A model generated the notes under the pieces. It saw only the letters and a list, made by a program, of their open reading frames with translations. It had not been told where the DNA came from and made no database searches. A stretch of DNA of 64,000 nt from Toxorhynchites rutilus septentrionalis (lineage: Eukaryota; Arthropoda; Insecta; Diptera; Culicidae). This document shows, in pieces, positions 1 to 11,661 of this stretch (its first letter is position 1; the number at the start of each line of letters is the position of its first letter). The stretch covers positions 259,074,994-259,138,993 of the forward strand of contig NC_073746.1 in NCBI RefSeq assembly GCF_029784135.1, in the 5' to 3' direction. A program made the position numbers and the translations under genes.

Positions 1-1720
1 TACAGCGTGTGTGCGTGTGCTTGGTTACCTTCTTCTTTTTAGGGAGGGTCATCAACAGCAGCCGTTTAGTTCGGTGCCAGACCATTCCGGACGTGGACGT
101 AGTATTACTTACACACGGGAATTGTTGTGTTCCTCAGCTGGACCACTGTTGCTGACTACTGCTGTTGTCCTCTAACGTTTTGGTGGCTGCGTCGGACATT
201 GTGCATTGTGCGTTCCGGCTAGAAAGGGTTAATTCGAGGACGGAAGTGGAGCGCTGTGAGAGAGCGGATACTCGTAAAAGTGAGGCCGGAGAAAAGCTGG
301 TTGGAAGCCGTCGTGAATGTGAAAGAAGAATAGTGATGTCCGTTTGTTGAGTGCGTTGGGTGGGGATACAGACGCCGAAGTTATTCTTCACGCCCGATGC
401 AACACTGAATAATTTAAACGATGCAGAAAGCAATAGATGCATATTAAGGAGTGTAACGGTGGCATGCGGAAGTGAGTGGAAGGGAGAGTGCAAGGATACG
501 AGGGTGTGATACGGAACAAGGAAACGAACGTGAGGTTCGCCTGGTGTTACTGTTGGTGGAAGAATTTATGGAAAAAGCGTGCCAGAACCCATATTGTATG
601 GATTAGACAGCTTGCGAGATACTAACCCTGGCATCTCATGGCATAGGAGGAGGTCCGTAATAAGCAGCAGTTTGTATGATTAATGGTAGTGCAAATTTGT
701 TCTAATTACTAATAATAGTTCTGAGGTCAGTACCGACCGCTGCAGTCCTCCATAAGTATCATGAATCATGACGTCCCCATTAATCACAGATTGTGCTGAA
801 CCATTGGAAAAAAAGTATTCAATAGATTTTTTTCTTCTCTAGAAAACATCATTCAGTGTGCAAACAGAAACCAGGAACACTCAACATATTGTTTGTTCCC
901 CATTCCGGTTGTGTCGATCCCAGAGGAAAAAACAAACGGCAACCAACAAGAAATAAATAACATTCATATCAATTCGCAAATATTTCCTATTGCCGCGTTT
1001 TTGTTGCTCACCATAAGGAAGAGAACGAGGATTATATAAATAAATATATGTACGATTCCAACGAACAGCGAGAAAACAATGAAATAGCAGAAGCGCGAGT
1101 GTGGGATTAAAAGCTTGGCGGGGGAAAAAAAGGTTCACACGTCCGCTGGGGGGATCCTTTCTGTCCAAATTGGTGAACCCAGTGACAGTGATTCTGGTAT
1201 CGATCGTTAAGTCTGTGTACGTGTGTGCCCTAGAGTGTCCAGGCGGTGATGTTACATCCCGATGTGCATCCAGCGATGCTGTCATCCATCCGATGAAAAG
1301 TGGACCATCAATTCGGGGCTTTGTCTGATGCTATGAAGTGTCACTACTGAATGATGTTGGTGCAGAATTAGTGGGGACGAACGCCGAAAAACGGCACACA
1401 TGGACAAATCAACGTGTTAAGCGCTATCGATTATTACTTTTTATCTGCTTTCGGAGATTAAGGTTTAATAACACTTGATCGACAACTTTTCAGTAGTGAT
1501 AAACAGAAGAGAGAGGGGATTGATCAAGGTGCGATTTCGCTTTTGGATTTCCGATTAATCAGGAAGTGCGGAGGGAGTATACATTCACATCATTTAATCA
1601 GAAGGTAAAATCAATTTTATTTGCGAATTGCTATCGACTTTAATTCTTCCAGGTATCGTAGAGCTCTAATTGTTTTTTTTTGAACCGATTCTTCAAAAAA
1701 AGAAAAACACCGAATCACAG
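1..1720. other. transposon-poor sequence, possible untranslated exon(s)
   Basis: I see no transposon termini or repeats shared with the rest of the window here. The sequence is less AT-rich than most of the window, especially 1-560 and 1090-1330, and contains scattered CpG. Open frames of 60-134 codons exist on both strands (for example 1101-1328 plus and 881-1285 minus), but none has a recognisable domain and they overlap each other. The composition would fit a 5' untranslated exon or promoter region of a gene lying outside the window; this is inference only. Confidence 0.3.
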
Positions 1721-2216
1721 TTCAGACTCATGCCTTCAGTAAAATCTGCCTTTAGCTGTGATTGAACGCCTTCAGTAGGATTTAAAGATGAACTGCAACC
1801 GGCGCTGATGCCGCTAGTCGTGGTGAGAACTTCTGGATCGCTACTCATTCCAGCTGTCATAGACACATACACATAAGAGCATACTGAACTCTAGAGCAAC
1901 GTTAATGCCATTAGAAAAGAATCGCCAAATTAAGTAGTTATAATGTTCACCTAGAGTACTGAGGCGAGTTCGTAAACTCTCATCGATCCTCAATATGGTA
2001 GCGCACACCTTTATTTGAAGGTACTTTTTAAGAAACCTGTGTAGTTTTGTTCTACATGCACGAGACATCTAAAAAAAAATTACAGGAGGGTTGTGTGCGA
2101 GACACGGATTACGTAAGGCTATTTGTCTAATACTGATTTTGGATATATTTGAAAAATTACATTATAAGGCTCTTATATAATATGCTGGCCCTGGAAAGAG
2201 CCAGTTAGTATGATTG
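1721..2216. other. no gene or repeat recognised
   Basis: AT-rich sequence with short open frames only. Nothing in it could be matched to another part of the window or to a known protein family. Confidence 0.4.
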
Positions 2217-2219
2217 TTA

Positions 2220-2407
2220 AGGCTGATTTAGACGATGCCAGCCAGCGCTCTAGTTGAAGTATCCAGTGAATAGAGAACAGACACTCTGTTTGAGTTAGAG
2301 GCCAATTACTTGTTTGATACTGGTACAAGTAACTTGAACAGAGTGTCTGTTCTCTGTTCACTGGAGACTTCAACTAGAGCGCTGACTGGCATCGTCTAAA
2401 TCAGCCT
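2220..2407. repeat. 188 bp hairpin element with TTA flanks
   Basis: The left arm (about 2220-2293) and the right arm (about 2333-2407) are reverse complements over roughly 70 bases with only a few mismatches. The outer end reads aggctgatttagacgatgcc on the left and is mirrored on the right. A short central spacer contains its own small inverted repeat (ttacttg/caagtaa). The trinucleotide TTA lies on both outer edges (2217-2219 and 2408-2410), so this looks like a miniature inverted-repeat element with a 3 bp target duplication, as PIF/Harbinger elements make. The superfamily assignment is tentative. A transcript of it would fold into one long hairpin. Confidence 0.7.
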
Positions 2408-2596
2408 TTAGGTATTGTTTGTTCAGTTCAACAATGGTACAATCGAGGGATGATACCAGAAGCATGTTCATTAGTCATTGAATGATGCATATCACGATAA
2501 AAGATACCGAAGAGGAATGATATATTTTGAAAACTGCACTATTCGGCTCTGGACGAGATGGCTCTCGTGTTTGCATGTATAAAATAATGTAAAGTA

Positions 2597-3260
2597 TACC
2601 GTTCTGAATCATATTTCGGACGCTTAAGGCATATGATGCAGAAAACAGATCTTAACTTTATGTACAGGTATTGTTTGGTTGACATTTTTAATAAATTAGT
2701 TCAATATGCTTTTAAGCCTTCTACTTTAGTACCTATTTGATTGAAAACATAAAAAAATCATCGAATAAAATACTTTTCAAATCAAGCGAATAAAAATCAA
2801 ACTTCGGACTCCATTTATAAAAAAAATCAAATTTCGGACAGATTGAATTCAAATTTCGGACACTTTATTTTGTAGTTTTTTGAACGAAAACTACATTACA
2901 CTTGATTATATTTTAAAGTCAACTGCGAAACACTTACCAAGCAATCACAATAACCTGATAGCGATGATGAGAACTGATGAAACACGAGATAAATTTGAAT
3001 ATTGATGAAGAGGTAAATTCTGCGTGCTCACGCTAAGGAAACGTCAAACACAAACGATAATGAGCGTATTTTGGATTTTGGATGGATTTTCTCCTACTAT
3101 GTAATAATTCAAATGTAATTCTCAAATGAAGTGATAGTGAAACCAAGGGATTACTCTAAAACAGCAATTGTGATATTAATTTTATAGTTTTATCATCAGT
3201 TTATCATTAACCATTTCAAGATATTAGAACAAAGTGTCCGAAATATGATTCAGAACGGTA
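2597..3260. mobile_element. non-autonomous TA-flanked inverted-repeat element, 664 bp
   Basis: The ends are inverted copies: taccgttctgaatcatattt on the left and its reverse complement on the right, followed by tcgga and gcttaag versus tcgga and cactttg. A TA dinucleotide flanks each end (2595-2596 and 3261-3262). The element is AT-rich and non-coding and carries further internal copies of the aaatttcgga motif near 2790-2870. The TA duplication suggests mobilisation by a Tc1/mariner-type transposase, but no coding remnant is present to prove it. Confidence 0.7.
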
Positions 3261-3950
3261 TATGGAGGGTGAAAACACAGTTTCTCCATTGGCATACTCG
3301 CTTTTAACCAATGGAACACGAATCTTAATATGATAACGCCTACTATGAAATAGAACATATCAGAAAACACTTTTTCCTAATTTTCCGTCGATTTCCATTT
3401 TTTATCGCCCTGTAAACATTCCTTGGGCGGAGACGAGCACAAAGAATAGATCAAATTGCGCATCTCCTAAGGATTACAATACCTACTACACAGAGACAAA
3501 CCAGCCCAAGATGATGGAATGATGTAATAAAAAACGCTTTCCGGGAATTACTTTCCCGCATTTTCCTTCACTTTTCTGATTGCTCGTCGTATAAACCTTC
3601 CTTGGAAGGAGACGAGGGAATCCGATCTGTTGTGACAGGAAATTTTACCACTTTTGCCGCTGATGTTGCTGATTCTTCTTTTTGTTGTTGAATTATAGAG
3701 ACTTTGAATTTTTGCAGTTAATTCGTCTCTAGCCCTCTAACTCTCACCTCAACAGACCGTGTCCGCTTTCAACAACATCAAACAACTTTCTTGATGCTGT
3801 CAATGTAACTCGTATGGTTATTATTTTGATTCTCTGGTGATCTCTCCTTTCATTTGTGGTACGAACTGCTTCATGGTTCGAAATATACTGAATGTTCCTC
3901 GCTACTAGACCCCGACTTTTATACATGTATCCTCGTATCTCAAGCTAACC
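3261..3950. other. intergenic, two diverged copies of a ~180 bp motif
   Basis: A motif of the form ccttgg-N-ggagacgag occurs near 3421 and again near 3600, each preceded by a similar cgtcg/tcgcc...taaac stretch, so two diverged direct-repeat units about 180 bp apart are likely. No gene was recognised; the 60-codon minus-strand frame at 3744-3926 has no recognisable domain. Confidence 0.35.
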
Positions 3951-3954
3951 CATA

Positions 3955-5290
3955 CATTTTGACAAAGGACTACGTCTTTCATTTCTATACTGGGGTGTAA
4001 GTTCAAAGTTTCGAAAACGAAGGCGTTACGCCGGAGAACGAGTTTTTGAGCGTTAGTAGCTCCAAAACAACTGAACGAAATGGTATGATATACACTTCAT
4101 TCGATAGATAAAATGTCTACGCGTTCTCTGCTTGTTACTTTTGACGTGGAACTACGTCTAACCGGAATATATGGAGGGTAAAATGAAAACCTAAACACAG
4201 AACATGCAGGAAAAAATGAAAGATTTCGAATGCTTATAGCTCGAACATTTCGTACTGGATAGGAGAGATGTTTGCATCACTTGATAGGGAATATTTCTAC
4301 GCATCTATCGCAACTAACAAAATGTTGTTTTTCATTAGATAAACAATTGAATAACTTAAAATATTAGGCGTTATCTAAACGCTCTAACTGCATCGTTTTG
4401 ATTGGCCCGATTTACGGTTTCCCTAACACAGCCATCAAAACCAAGCAGCCTTGGGGAAATCGGCATTGCAAATACATGAAAGTAGGGGGACTTTTGTTCT
4501 CATCGAAAAATGTTCCCTAACACAGACTTTAAAACCAAGCAGCGGAATCGGCATTGCAAGCACACGAAAGAGCCTAGAGGCGAGTGAACTGAAAAGTTTA
4601 AACCCTCTTAAAGCCAAAAAGAAGAAAAAGAACACACGAAAGTAGGGGGAGCTTTTGTTCCCACCGAAATGTGTTCCCTAATAGAGATTTCTAAACCAAG
4701 GTGCCTGGAGAAATCGGTATTTCAAATTCATGCAAGTCGGGGGTATTTTTGTTCCGACTGGAATGTGTTTCCCTAACACAGACTTCAAATCCATGAAGCG
4801 TGGGGAAATCGGCATTGCGAATTCATACAAATCGGGGGTATTTTTGTTCCGATTGAAATGTGTTTTCCTAACACAGACTTCAAAACCGTGGTTTCTGGGG
4901 AAATCGGCTCTGCAAATAAATGCAAACTGCGAATACTTTTGTCCTCGCTTGCCTTTGTGCAGAGTGGAATATGTCTGTCCTAACATAATCTTCTAAACTT
5001 AGGAACCTGGGAAAATTCTGCAGCCACTAGAAGCGAATGAACTTCCCAGTTTCAAGCAAATTCGAGATTCGAGAAGTATGTACACTTTTGGGATGTAAAC
5101 TTCAGAGGGAAATGTAAAATAAAATAATCGTTTGATAATTTTTTTTTGTCTTTATTGGAAAGATTTTCAGCCTTAGGCTGGTTCATCAAACGTTTGATAA
5201 TTCTTCCGTACATATATTTTGTTCTAGTCATCATACCAAACGTAAAAGGTCCGTCATTAAATTTACTTGTAACGAAGAACAATCAATCAC
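3955..5290 (+). repeat. large interspersed repeat, copy 1
   Basis: This block shares, in the same order, several segments with 6300-7800. They include a cgttatctaaacgc... segment before the array (4370 and 6783), a 90-110 bp tandem array, and a segment with aatcgtttgataatt and tcataccaaacg after it (5120-5250 and 7140-7210). The segment at 3961-4140, with actacgtctttcatttctat, recurs at 7500-7690. Reverse-oriented pieces recur at 21690-22105, 37805-37895 and 40806-40996. There is no coding capacity. It behaves like a family of non-autonomous elements, but I could not define clean termini. Confidence 0.6.
4421..4995 (+). repeat. tandem array, units of about 91-109 bp
   Basis: Each unit begins with ccctaacacagacttcaaaa or a close variant, followed by a ggggaaatcggcattgcaaa block and a ggggtatttttgttccg block. 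Unit starts are near 4421, 4512, 4674, 4771, 4868 and 4977. The units are diverged from each other, with a small insertion around 4565-4640. Open frames here (4451-4645, 4678-4986, 4730-4996) are artefacts of the repeat, as both strands translate into repeated peptides. Confidence 0.75.
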
Positions 5291-5409
5291 AATAAATGAA
5301 TTGACTTTACACGGCATTTGTTCATTTTTTTCACTCACAGAGCAAATATATTGAACTCAATTGAATTTGGAAACTGTTTCATTCAATCAAGAATTTAATC
5401 AATACAAAC

Positions 5410-5930
5410 GAATGATTGCTCAGCTAAGGTAGTTCCACGTGAACCTTGCGGTTATATCATAGATATAACCCACTAATTTTCAATCCAAAAACTTGTTTCA
5501 ATAGCCTTAAAATTGCTTTCAAATCAGGCTATTGAAATCACATCAATCGGTATAAAAGCGAGTGTCGCTCGAAATTCCAATCAGTTATGATTGCGCGACG
5601 ATTGAGGTACCATCGCTGGAATGAATGAATGTTTCCCTAACACAGACTTCAAAACCATGGAGCCTGGGAAAATGGCATTGCAAAATAGATGCAAGTTGTA
5701 GGTACTTTTCACTTCTTTTGCGTTACTGCAAATCGGAATATATCCCTAACACGGATTCCAAAACCATGTAGCGTGGGAAATTGGCACTGCAAATGAGATG
5801 CAAGCTGCGAGTACTTTTGTACTCGCTTACATTTTTGCAAACCGGAATGTGTTTTCCCAACACAGATTCCGAAACCTATAAGTTTGGAAAATCGGCCTTG
5901 CATATCTCGGCAGTACTTTTATACCCCCAT
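5410..5930 (+). repeat. repeat segment with palindrome plus second 110 bp array
   Basis: The palindromic motif ggttatatcatagatataac sits near 5450 and recurs at 6337 and, in the opposite orientation, near 29988. It is followed by a segment with cttgtttcaatagccttaaa at 5492 that recurs at 7698 and, inverted, near 30715-30770. From 5628 the same tandem unit as in the 4.4 kb array resumes, with starts near 5634, 5744 and 5856 (spacing about 110 bp). A tataaaag motif at 5551 is TATA-like, but no gene follows. Confidence 0.6.
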
Positions 5931-6299
5931 GCATTTTTACACTCCGGAATTCGTTTTGCTAGCACTGTTTACGAAAGCGAGTACAAATGCAACGCTTTGG
6001 CTCGGTTATTCAAGATTGCATATCTCTTCATGTCACCAGCTCACTGAACTTCTACGCATACCGTTTGATGATTAGGCAAAATGTTGATAACTATTTGCTG
6101 CGATAACCACTACCATAATGCATGAATTGACCTAAATTGGGATTTGTTTGCAATCGAATTCGTAAATTGTTTCATTCATTCACTAGTTCAATCAAAAAAT
6201 TAATCATACATAGAAAAGATAGCTCTGCGCAGCAGCGATATCGTACCCAATGAGGAACATCTGAGGTACGATTATTGCTAATTGAAAAAAACACAAATG

Positions 6300-7800
6300 A
6301 TTACTAATACAATGGCAGTCCTACGTCAACCTTGCGGTTATATCATATGTATAACCCATCCATAGTTTTTGACCTGGGATTACGTCTTTCATTAAGAGTG
6401 CCAAATCAGAAAACGGGTCACGTTTTCATGAAATAAAGTTAACGTTAATAACTAATTTCACTGTGAACGAATTCTCATGATTTGCATATCGAATCGGAAA
6501 TTCTTTAAGATTTGTTTGATATGCTATACATCACAATTCGCTAATCTCTAAACGGTTTAAATTCATGAAAACTGGAAGAACTTCATTTTTTCCCATAAAT
6601 TTGTTCTGCCGATTTGTGTGATAACCCTACCCGTATTTCTAATACTTACAACTCGAATATTTCTTAATAAATCGGAAAGATGTTTGCATTGATTGATAGG
6701 AAATATTTCTACGCGTGTATCACAATTAATAACATGTTATTTTTCATGAGATGAACATTTGAATAACTGTAAAATGTCAAGCGTTATCTAAACGCCCTAA
6801 CTGCCAAGTTATGATTGGCCAGATTTACAGTTTCCCCAACACAGACTTCCAAATCGATGTACCTGTGGAAATCCTGTGTTTCCCTAACACGGACTCGAAA
6901 ATTAATGTGTCTGAGGGAATCCGCTTTACAAATACATGCAAGTCGGGAGTATTTTTGGTGTTGAGTACTTTTGTACTCGCTTGTCGTTGTGCAGACCGGA
7001 AAATGTTTCCCTAAAACGTATTTTTAAACTGAGAAGCCTGAGAAAATCATCATTTCGGATACTAGAGGTGAATGAACTTTCGCGGTACGAGAACTACGTA
7101 AACATGAGATGTGCAAAAATTTCAGAGGGAAATGTAAAATACAATGATCGTTTGATAATTCTTCTGTGCACATATTTTGGTAGTCCTAGGCATCATATCA
7201 AACGCAAAAAGACGTTCATCAAAGTTATTTGTAACGAACAACATAATCTATTATACAAATTTCGATGCATTTAAAAATTTTATTCGAAGTGGTAAACAAA
7301 TGGATTGCATAATGTAATTGCGTAGTTCTACGTCGAAAATATGCGGTCGGGTCCTAGATACAACCCCTTATTATTTTTTTGAAATGTTTTAGTTGCCATT
7401 TGTATTTGCTCTCGTGCGCATCGGCCCAGTTCCGATACAACAGTCTCTTAGCTTTTTTAACGGCTTTGATCGAGAATTCGAGAAATGGTCATTCTCGCGA
7501 TGTTTTGACGTAGGACTACGTCTTTCATTTCTATACCGGGGTGTAAAATCAAAGTTTCGAAAACGAAAGCGTTACGCCGGAGACCGAGATTTTGAGCGTT
7601 AATAGCTCCCAAACAACTGAACGAAATGGTATGATAAACACTTCATTCGAAAGATAAAATGTCTACGCGTTCTATACTTGTTACTTTTTGATCCAAAAAC
7701 TTGTTTCAATAGTCTTAAAATTGCTTTCAAAACAGGCTATTGAAATCACCAAGCGCCGCTCGGAAATCCACTCAGTTCTAATTGAACAGCGATTGGAGCA
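6300..7800 (+). repeat. large interspersed repeat, copy 2
   Basis: Direct-orientation relative of the 3.9-5.3 kb block, in a slightly different order: palindrome segment near 6330, ttaacgttaataac and ttctttaagatttgtttgat near 6430-6530, array of two to three ccccaacacagactt-type units at 6830-7030, a tcgtttgataattcttctgt segment at 7147, and the tacgtctttcatttctatac segment at 7509. No protein-coding frame is convincing; the 112-codon frame at 6936-7274 lies across the array. Confidence 0.55.
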
Positions 7801-8005
7801 TGTTGTCGCTATTGTGGTGAAGCTCTTCGTTTATCATGAAAGCGCGGATGAACGGTGTCACCAAGAGCCTGTTTGTGCACCTTAGGCCAGAAGGGAATCC
7901 ATCAGGAGGAGAGTGATGCCACAAACTGTTCCCCGGGAAGATCTCGAAGCAACCGCTACACACACATACACGCGCAGAATTCTTTCCGTTTGGATGCCAT
8001 TCAGC

Positions 8006-8400
8006 ATCGAGAAAGTTCCGGAAAGATCTAATCATTGCTGGGAAATAATCAGCCAGTTCCTCTGGGAATTTAAAAATACATTCATGTGAAAGAGTTTATT
8101 TGAATGTTTTCTATTCATGTAACACTGTGACCAAATATTTTTCAATCAAGTACTATTAACAGGTGGTTATCGAGTTAGTATTAACCACTAGTGGGCTTCC
8201 AGTATCGAGGAAAATGTGGAAATATCTAATCGTTACTGAAAATAATCTGCCAGTTCCTCTGGGAATTTAAAATTACATTCATGTGAAAGAGTTAATTTTA
8301 ATGTTTTCTATCCATAAAATATCCATATAATACATTTGTGTTTGTGATTTGTCAATCAAGTACAGTTAGCAGGTTAGCTTCTGAAGATTATTCTTCAGAA
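8006..8400 (+). repeat. direct repeat, two units of ~198 bp
   Basis: Two units start at about 8006 and 8203. Shared blocks include agatctaatc/atatctaatc, ccagttcctctgggaattta, acattcatgtgaaagagtt and aatgttttctat. The second unit is truncated after about 140 bp. Between the blocks lies a short palindromic stretch (gttaataccaact-like, 8165-8190). No coding potential was seen. Confidence 0.6.
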
Positions 8401-8613
8401 CAAGGTTTTTCGTATCCGGATGATCGAATCATACAAAATCTCTCTGTAAACGTAAAATAAGCATAATTTGCACTGATTTATTTGTATATTGCAGTGTCGT
8501 AGCCAGACATCGACGCGTGTCCTCTGGAGGGAGGGGTAATCTTTTGAAAATCGAAAAAAATATGCATCACCTTCTTACAGCTCATGAACCAAAATTTTAT
8601 TCAAATGATCAAA

Positions 8614-8910
8614 TCAAACTATAAGCAAAAGCTCATGCTTTGGCTTCTTGGACGCCAAGGAGAGTTCGATGACATTGTTCGAATCAACATTAGGGATGCT
8701 ATGTTTCGAGTAGCCGAGGCTTGAAACGAGTCCGGCTGATTCCATTGTCAAGTCATGGATAATGCTGATATCCCGTTGTCGGTTGAAAAAACGAATAGTT
8801 TCGATTCTGAAGAAATTGATCGACCAGGACAATGCCGTGCACGATGAGGATGTGAAGTTTGAGGCCCTGATCGACGACGGCGTAGTCAACATTGTTTTGC
8901 ATCCAAACAT
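8614..8910 (-). other. unrecognised 98-codon open frame, possible gene fragment
   Basis: An open frame of 98 codons on the minus strand ends at 8614. A canonical aataaa polyadenylation hexamer follows on the same strand at about 8595-8600. The residues near its end (SLASKKPKHELL) look less repetitive than random frames elsewhere, but I do not recognise a family. It is cut directly at its upstream side by the mariner fragment starting at 8912. It could be the 3' end of a broken gene or processed copy, or chance. The overlapping frame 8753-8941 is an alternative reading. Confidence 0.2.
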
Positions 8911-8911
8911 A

Positions 8912-9380
8912 TATTAGGTTGCGAAAAAAGTTATCCATCACTTTTGGGTGGAATTTTAAATATGCTTAAGATTGCCAGATTTGGGTCAAATATGCACCGT
9001 TTTGTTGTAAAATTTGTTGCCATTCTAAAGGTAACTTCATAATGTCTCTATCATAGAGGTCTTCGTCCTTATTGGCGAAAAGCTATAGCAATAGATTTTT
9101 ACCATCTTCTCTTCATCCCAATTTCTAAAAAAATAACTCAGGAGATTTTGCAATGTGAGGAAAAGGTGGTAATCGCTTGGTGCCAGGTTTGGACTATATG
9201 GTGGATGCATTAAAACATCCCAATCAAGCTCTCGGAAAAGGGTGGTCTTGCGTTGTCCTGATGACACAAAAACCCTCTTCTGTAGGCCAATTTCGAACGT
9301 TTCTGATCAATTAGAAGCTTCAAACAGTCCATTTGTTAACAGTAGAGATCTTAATTTAGAGTTGCACTATAATAAAATTT
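8912..9380 (-). pseudogene. mariner transposase, 3' half, degenerate
   Basis: On the minus strand, residues resembling HQDNAR are followed after a small deletion by FRELDWDVLMHPPYSPNLAPSD and YHLF, the third catalytic block of mariner DD34D transposases. Upstream the frame reads a DLYC-QQ-type motif, as in the intact copies at 26-63 kb but clearly diverged from them. A terminal-repeat-like end (ttaggttgcgaaaaaagtta) lies at 8915. The 5' half is missing and the reading frame is broken several times. It is a different, older lineage from the 26, 59 and 62 kb copies. Confidence 0.8.
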
Positions 9381-9749
9381 AAAAAAAAAGTCGTTGAACA
9401 TTGTAAGTCGTTAATCACCTCTGACCACATTGCCCCCAAACATCAAAGTAACTTCTATGCTAATCAATCGCTGAGATTAAACAAAATATATGTTCACCTC
9501 TCCTAGAATATGTGAACAAACGTCCAAACTCATGATTTGTCCAATATATTAGATTGAATAAACTACATTTCACGACAAATTCATTAGATACCATTCGCGC
9601 AGAACTAGCTCTACTGAAGTACAGGGTGACTCAAAAGTCATTAAATTCTTCAAACATAAGGAGCCTATCAATACGGCATCTATAGTCAATAGTTATTGTA
9701 TTAATAATGATGGTCCCACCTCATTCCCCTACAAAGGTTTGAGCTGGAC

Positions 9750-11545
9750 GAGTTATCTTGGAGATAATTGAATATTGGAATTTTCGTTTATAGCTTTCTT
9801 TATTGTGTAGTTTATGTGTTCGTCAAAACGTAGCGTTTCATCTAAAATAACGCCAAGATATTTAATTGATGATGCCATCTCCACTGTTTGTTCGTCAATG
9901 GTTATAGTCAGGTTGTTGCACTCAACAACACGTGTTGATACAACCATGTACTTCGTTTTGTTAATGTTTAATTTCAGTTTTTCAAATTTTAACCAGTCAT
10001 CTAGATGTTGCAGTTCACGGTTCATTTCGTGTCTTCCACAACAGATATCACAGTATCGTCAGCAAATAAATTCACGTCACTATCGGCCATACAGGTAACG
10101 CTCAAACCAGTTTATTACAGATCCTGATATACAATAACTGGAAAGCAATTCTATTAACTTTCGCCGATCAATCGTTTCGAAAGCTCTTTTTAAATCAATA
10201 AATACGGCTAGAACAACTTTCTTACTTCCGATAGCCTGTTTCCATTCAAGAGCAACAAATTGAGAGCCGTTTCACATGAATGGCGTTTCCTGAATCCAGA
10301 TTGATCTTCAACCAGTATCCCATTTCTCGTTATATGTTCCAAAAGTTGTTCCTTTACTACGATTTCTAAGATTTTCTCGTACATTGGTTTTCACAGGTCT
10401 ACAATCTTCTGGTTTTGATGATTTTCGATTTCGAGGAATAGGTACTACGATAGATTTTTTCCAGCTATGCGAGAATTCGCCACGGAGCATCGATTCATTT
10501 ACTATGTATAATTGATGCTCTTTGATAACATCAAAAGCATCCACCAACACTTTTTTGCTAACATTATCAACTCCTGCACAGTTTCTTAAATCCATCACCA
10601 GCCTCCTCAATATTTCCATGTTAATGGTTTTAAAGCTTCTCATTTGTGAAGGCAGAATAGGGAAAGTAAAATTTAGTTGTGTCGATGGAGAAACAATACT
10701 TCTATGAATTTCTTGCACACTTGACATAAAAAAATGTTAAGTTTTTCTGCTGTTTTAATATCACTGTCCGTATCACCGTCAAAAACAACTCCAATTTCAT
10801 TATTACCGCCCGGGTTACATAACATTTTGATTTTTTTTTCCACAGCTTTTTCGGATCATGTTGAACAGCACTTATTTCACATTGAACAAATTTATTTTTA
10901 AAGTTATTAAACTCACGCACGTGAACATTTCTCCATATTCTGTATGTGTTCCATTTGTCAATGCTTCTAGTGCGTTTCGCTATTATCAGATGTAGATCTC
11001 GTTTTATTTTGATAGAGGCCAACGTGGCATTATACCAAGGCTTATTTTCAATCTGTCTTAATGTTGGAATGCCAGCCTTTCTATCAGTCACTATTTGTTT
11101 CATTGAAGAACAAAGTGCTTCTTCTAGTTGTTTGGCAACGTCATGAAGTGTGATTTGTTCCCAAATGGCAATCATTTTGTTTCGTAAAACAGTTTGCAAT
11201 GTATGTTTCGAATATTTGTTCCAACATTTATTTGATTTGTTCCGTTCAATCTCGGAAACATCAGATACAAAATAATTTAAGATCATACCGATTGTTTCAT
11301 GATCCGAGATTTTTTTGTCATTAAGAGTTTCAACCACTCAACCATTGTCAAAATTTGTAAAAATCAAATCAAAGTCGAAGTTGTTCTTGTAATTCTGGTG
11401 TAATTAGTAACCTTTTGTTTGAATCCGGAGGCTTCAGTTGGTGATTTCAAATCAATGATGTTTTTGTTTTCCCAAAAATCGATATTAACTTTTCGGACAA
11501 CCGAATATGAACTATCATGATTTATCCAGATTTTTATTTAAATTC
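9750..11545 (-). pseudogene. degenerate non-LTR retrotransposon (jockey/CR1-like), endonuclease end to RT
   Basis: Reading the minus strand from 11545 down: the end of an apurinic endonuclease domain (DFDLIFTN, then ISDHETI near 11310), a linker rich in K/W residues (10702-11337), then reverse transcriptase motifs. These include GVDNVSKKVL (10560), VVPIPRNRKSSKPEDCRPV (10430), ILVEDQSGFRKRHS (10300), VFIDLKRAFETID (10190) and NLFADDTVIS (10055), followed by HLDDWLKFEKLKLNINKTK and SSIKYLGVILD (9760-10020). The segment between the polymerase A motif and FADD is shortened because the GVPQGS block is missing. At least three frameshifts are present. The 5' end is truncated near 11545. No RNase H was seen. 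Confidence 0.85.
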
Positions 11546-11661
11546 TTTCGGGTTTTTTAGAATTATAGTTGGCAACCCTGCTGCTGAGCGTCTTACGCCT
11601 TGTGATATGCAAGCGCACCATGAGAAAGACTCGATGATGTTCGAGAAATTTGTAACGTTTA

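Noticed and set aside
881..1285. 134-codon minus-strand frame
   Set aside because: It overlaps a plus-strand frame in the same GC-richer stretch and has no recognisable motif, so I could not separate it from chance.
4678..4996. Two ~90-100 codon frames on opposite strands
   Set aside because: Both lie across the ~97 bp tandem array and exist only because unit length and lack of stops coincide.
5551..5620. TATA box followed by a possible histone-like promoter
   Set aside because: A tataaaag motif is present but no coding sequence follows, and the segment recurs as part of an interspersed repeat.
9623..9650. A cagggtgac-type sequence resembling the 52 kb terminal repeat
   Set aside because: Only the first few bases agree and no mirrored partner end or transposase was found nearby.
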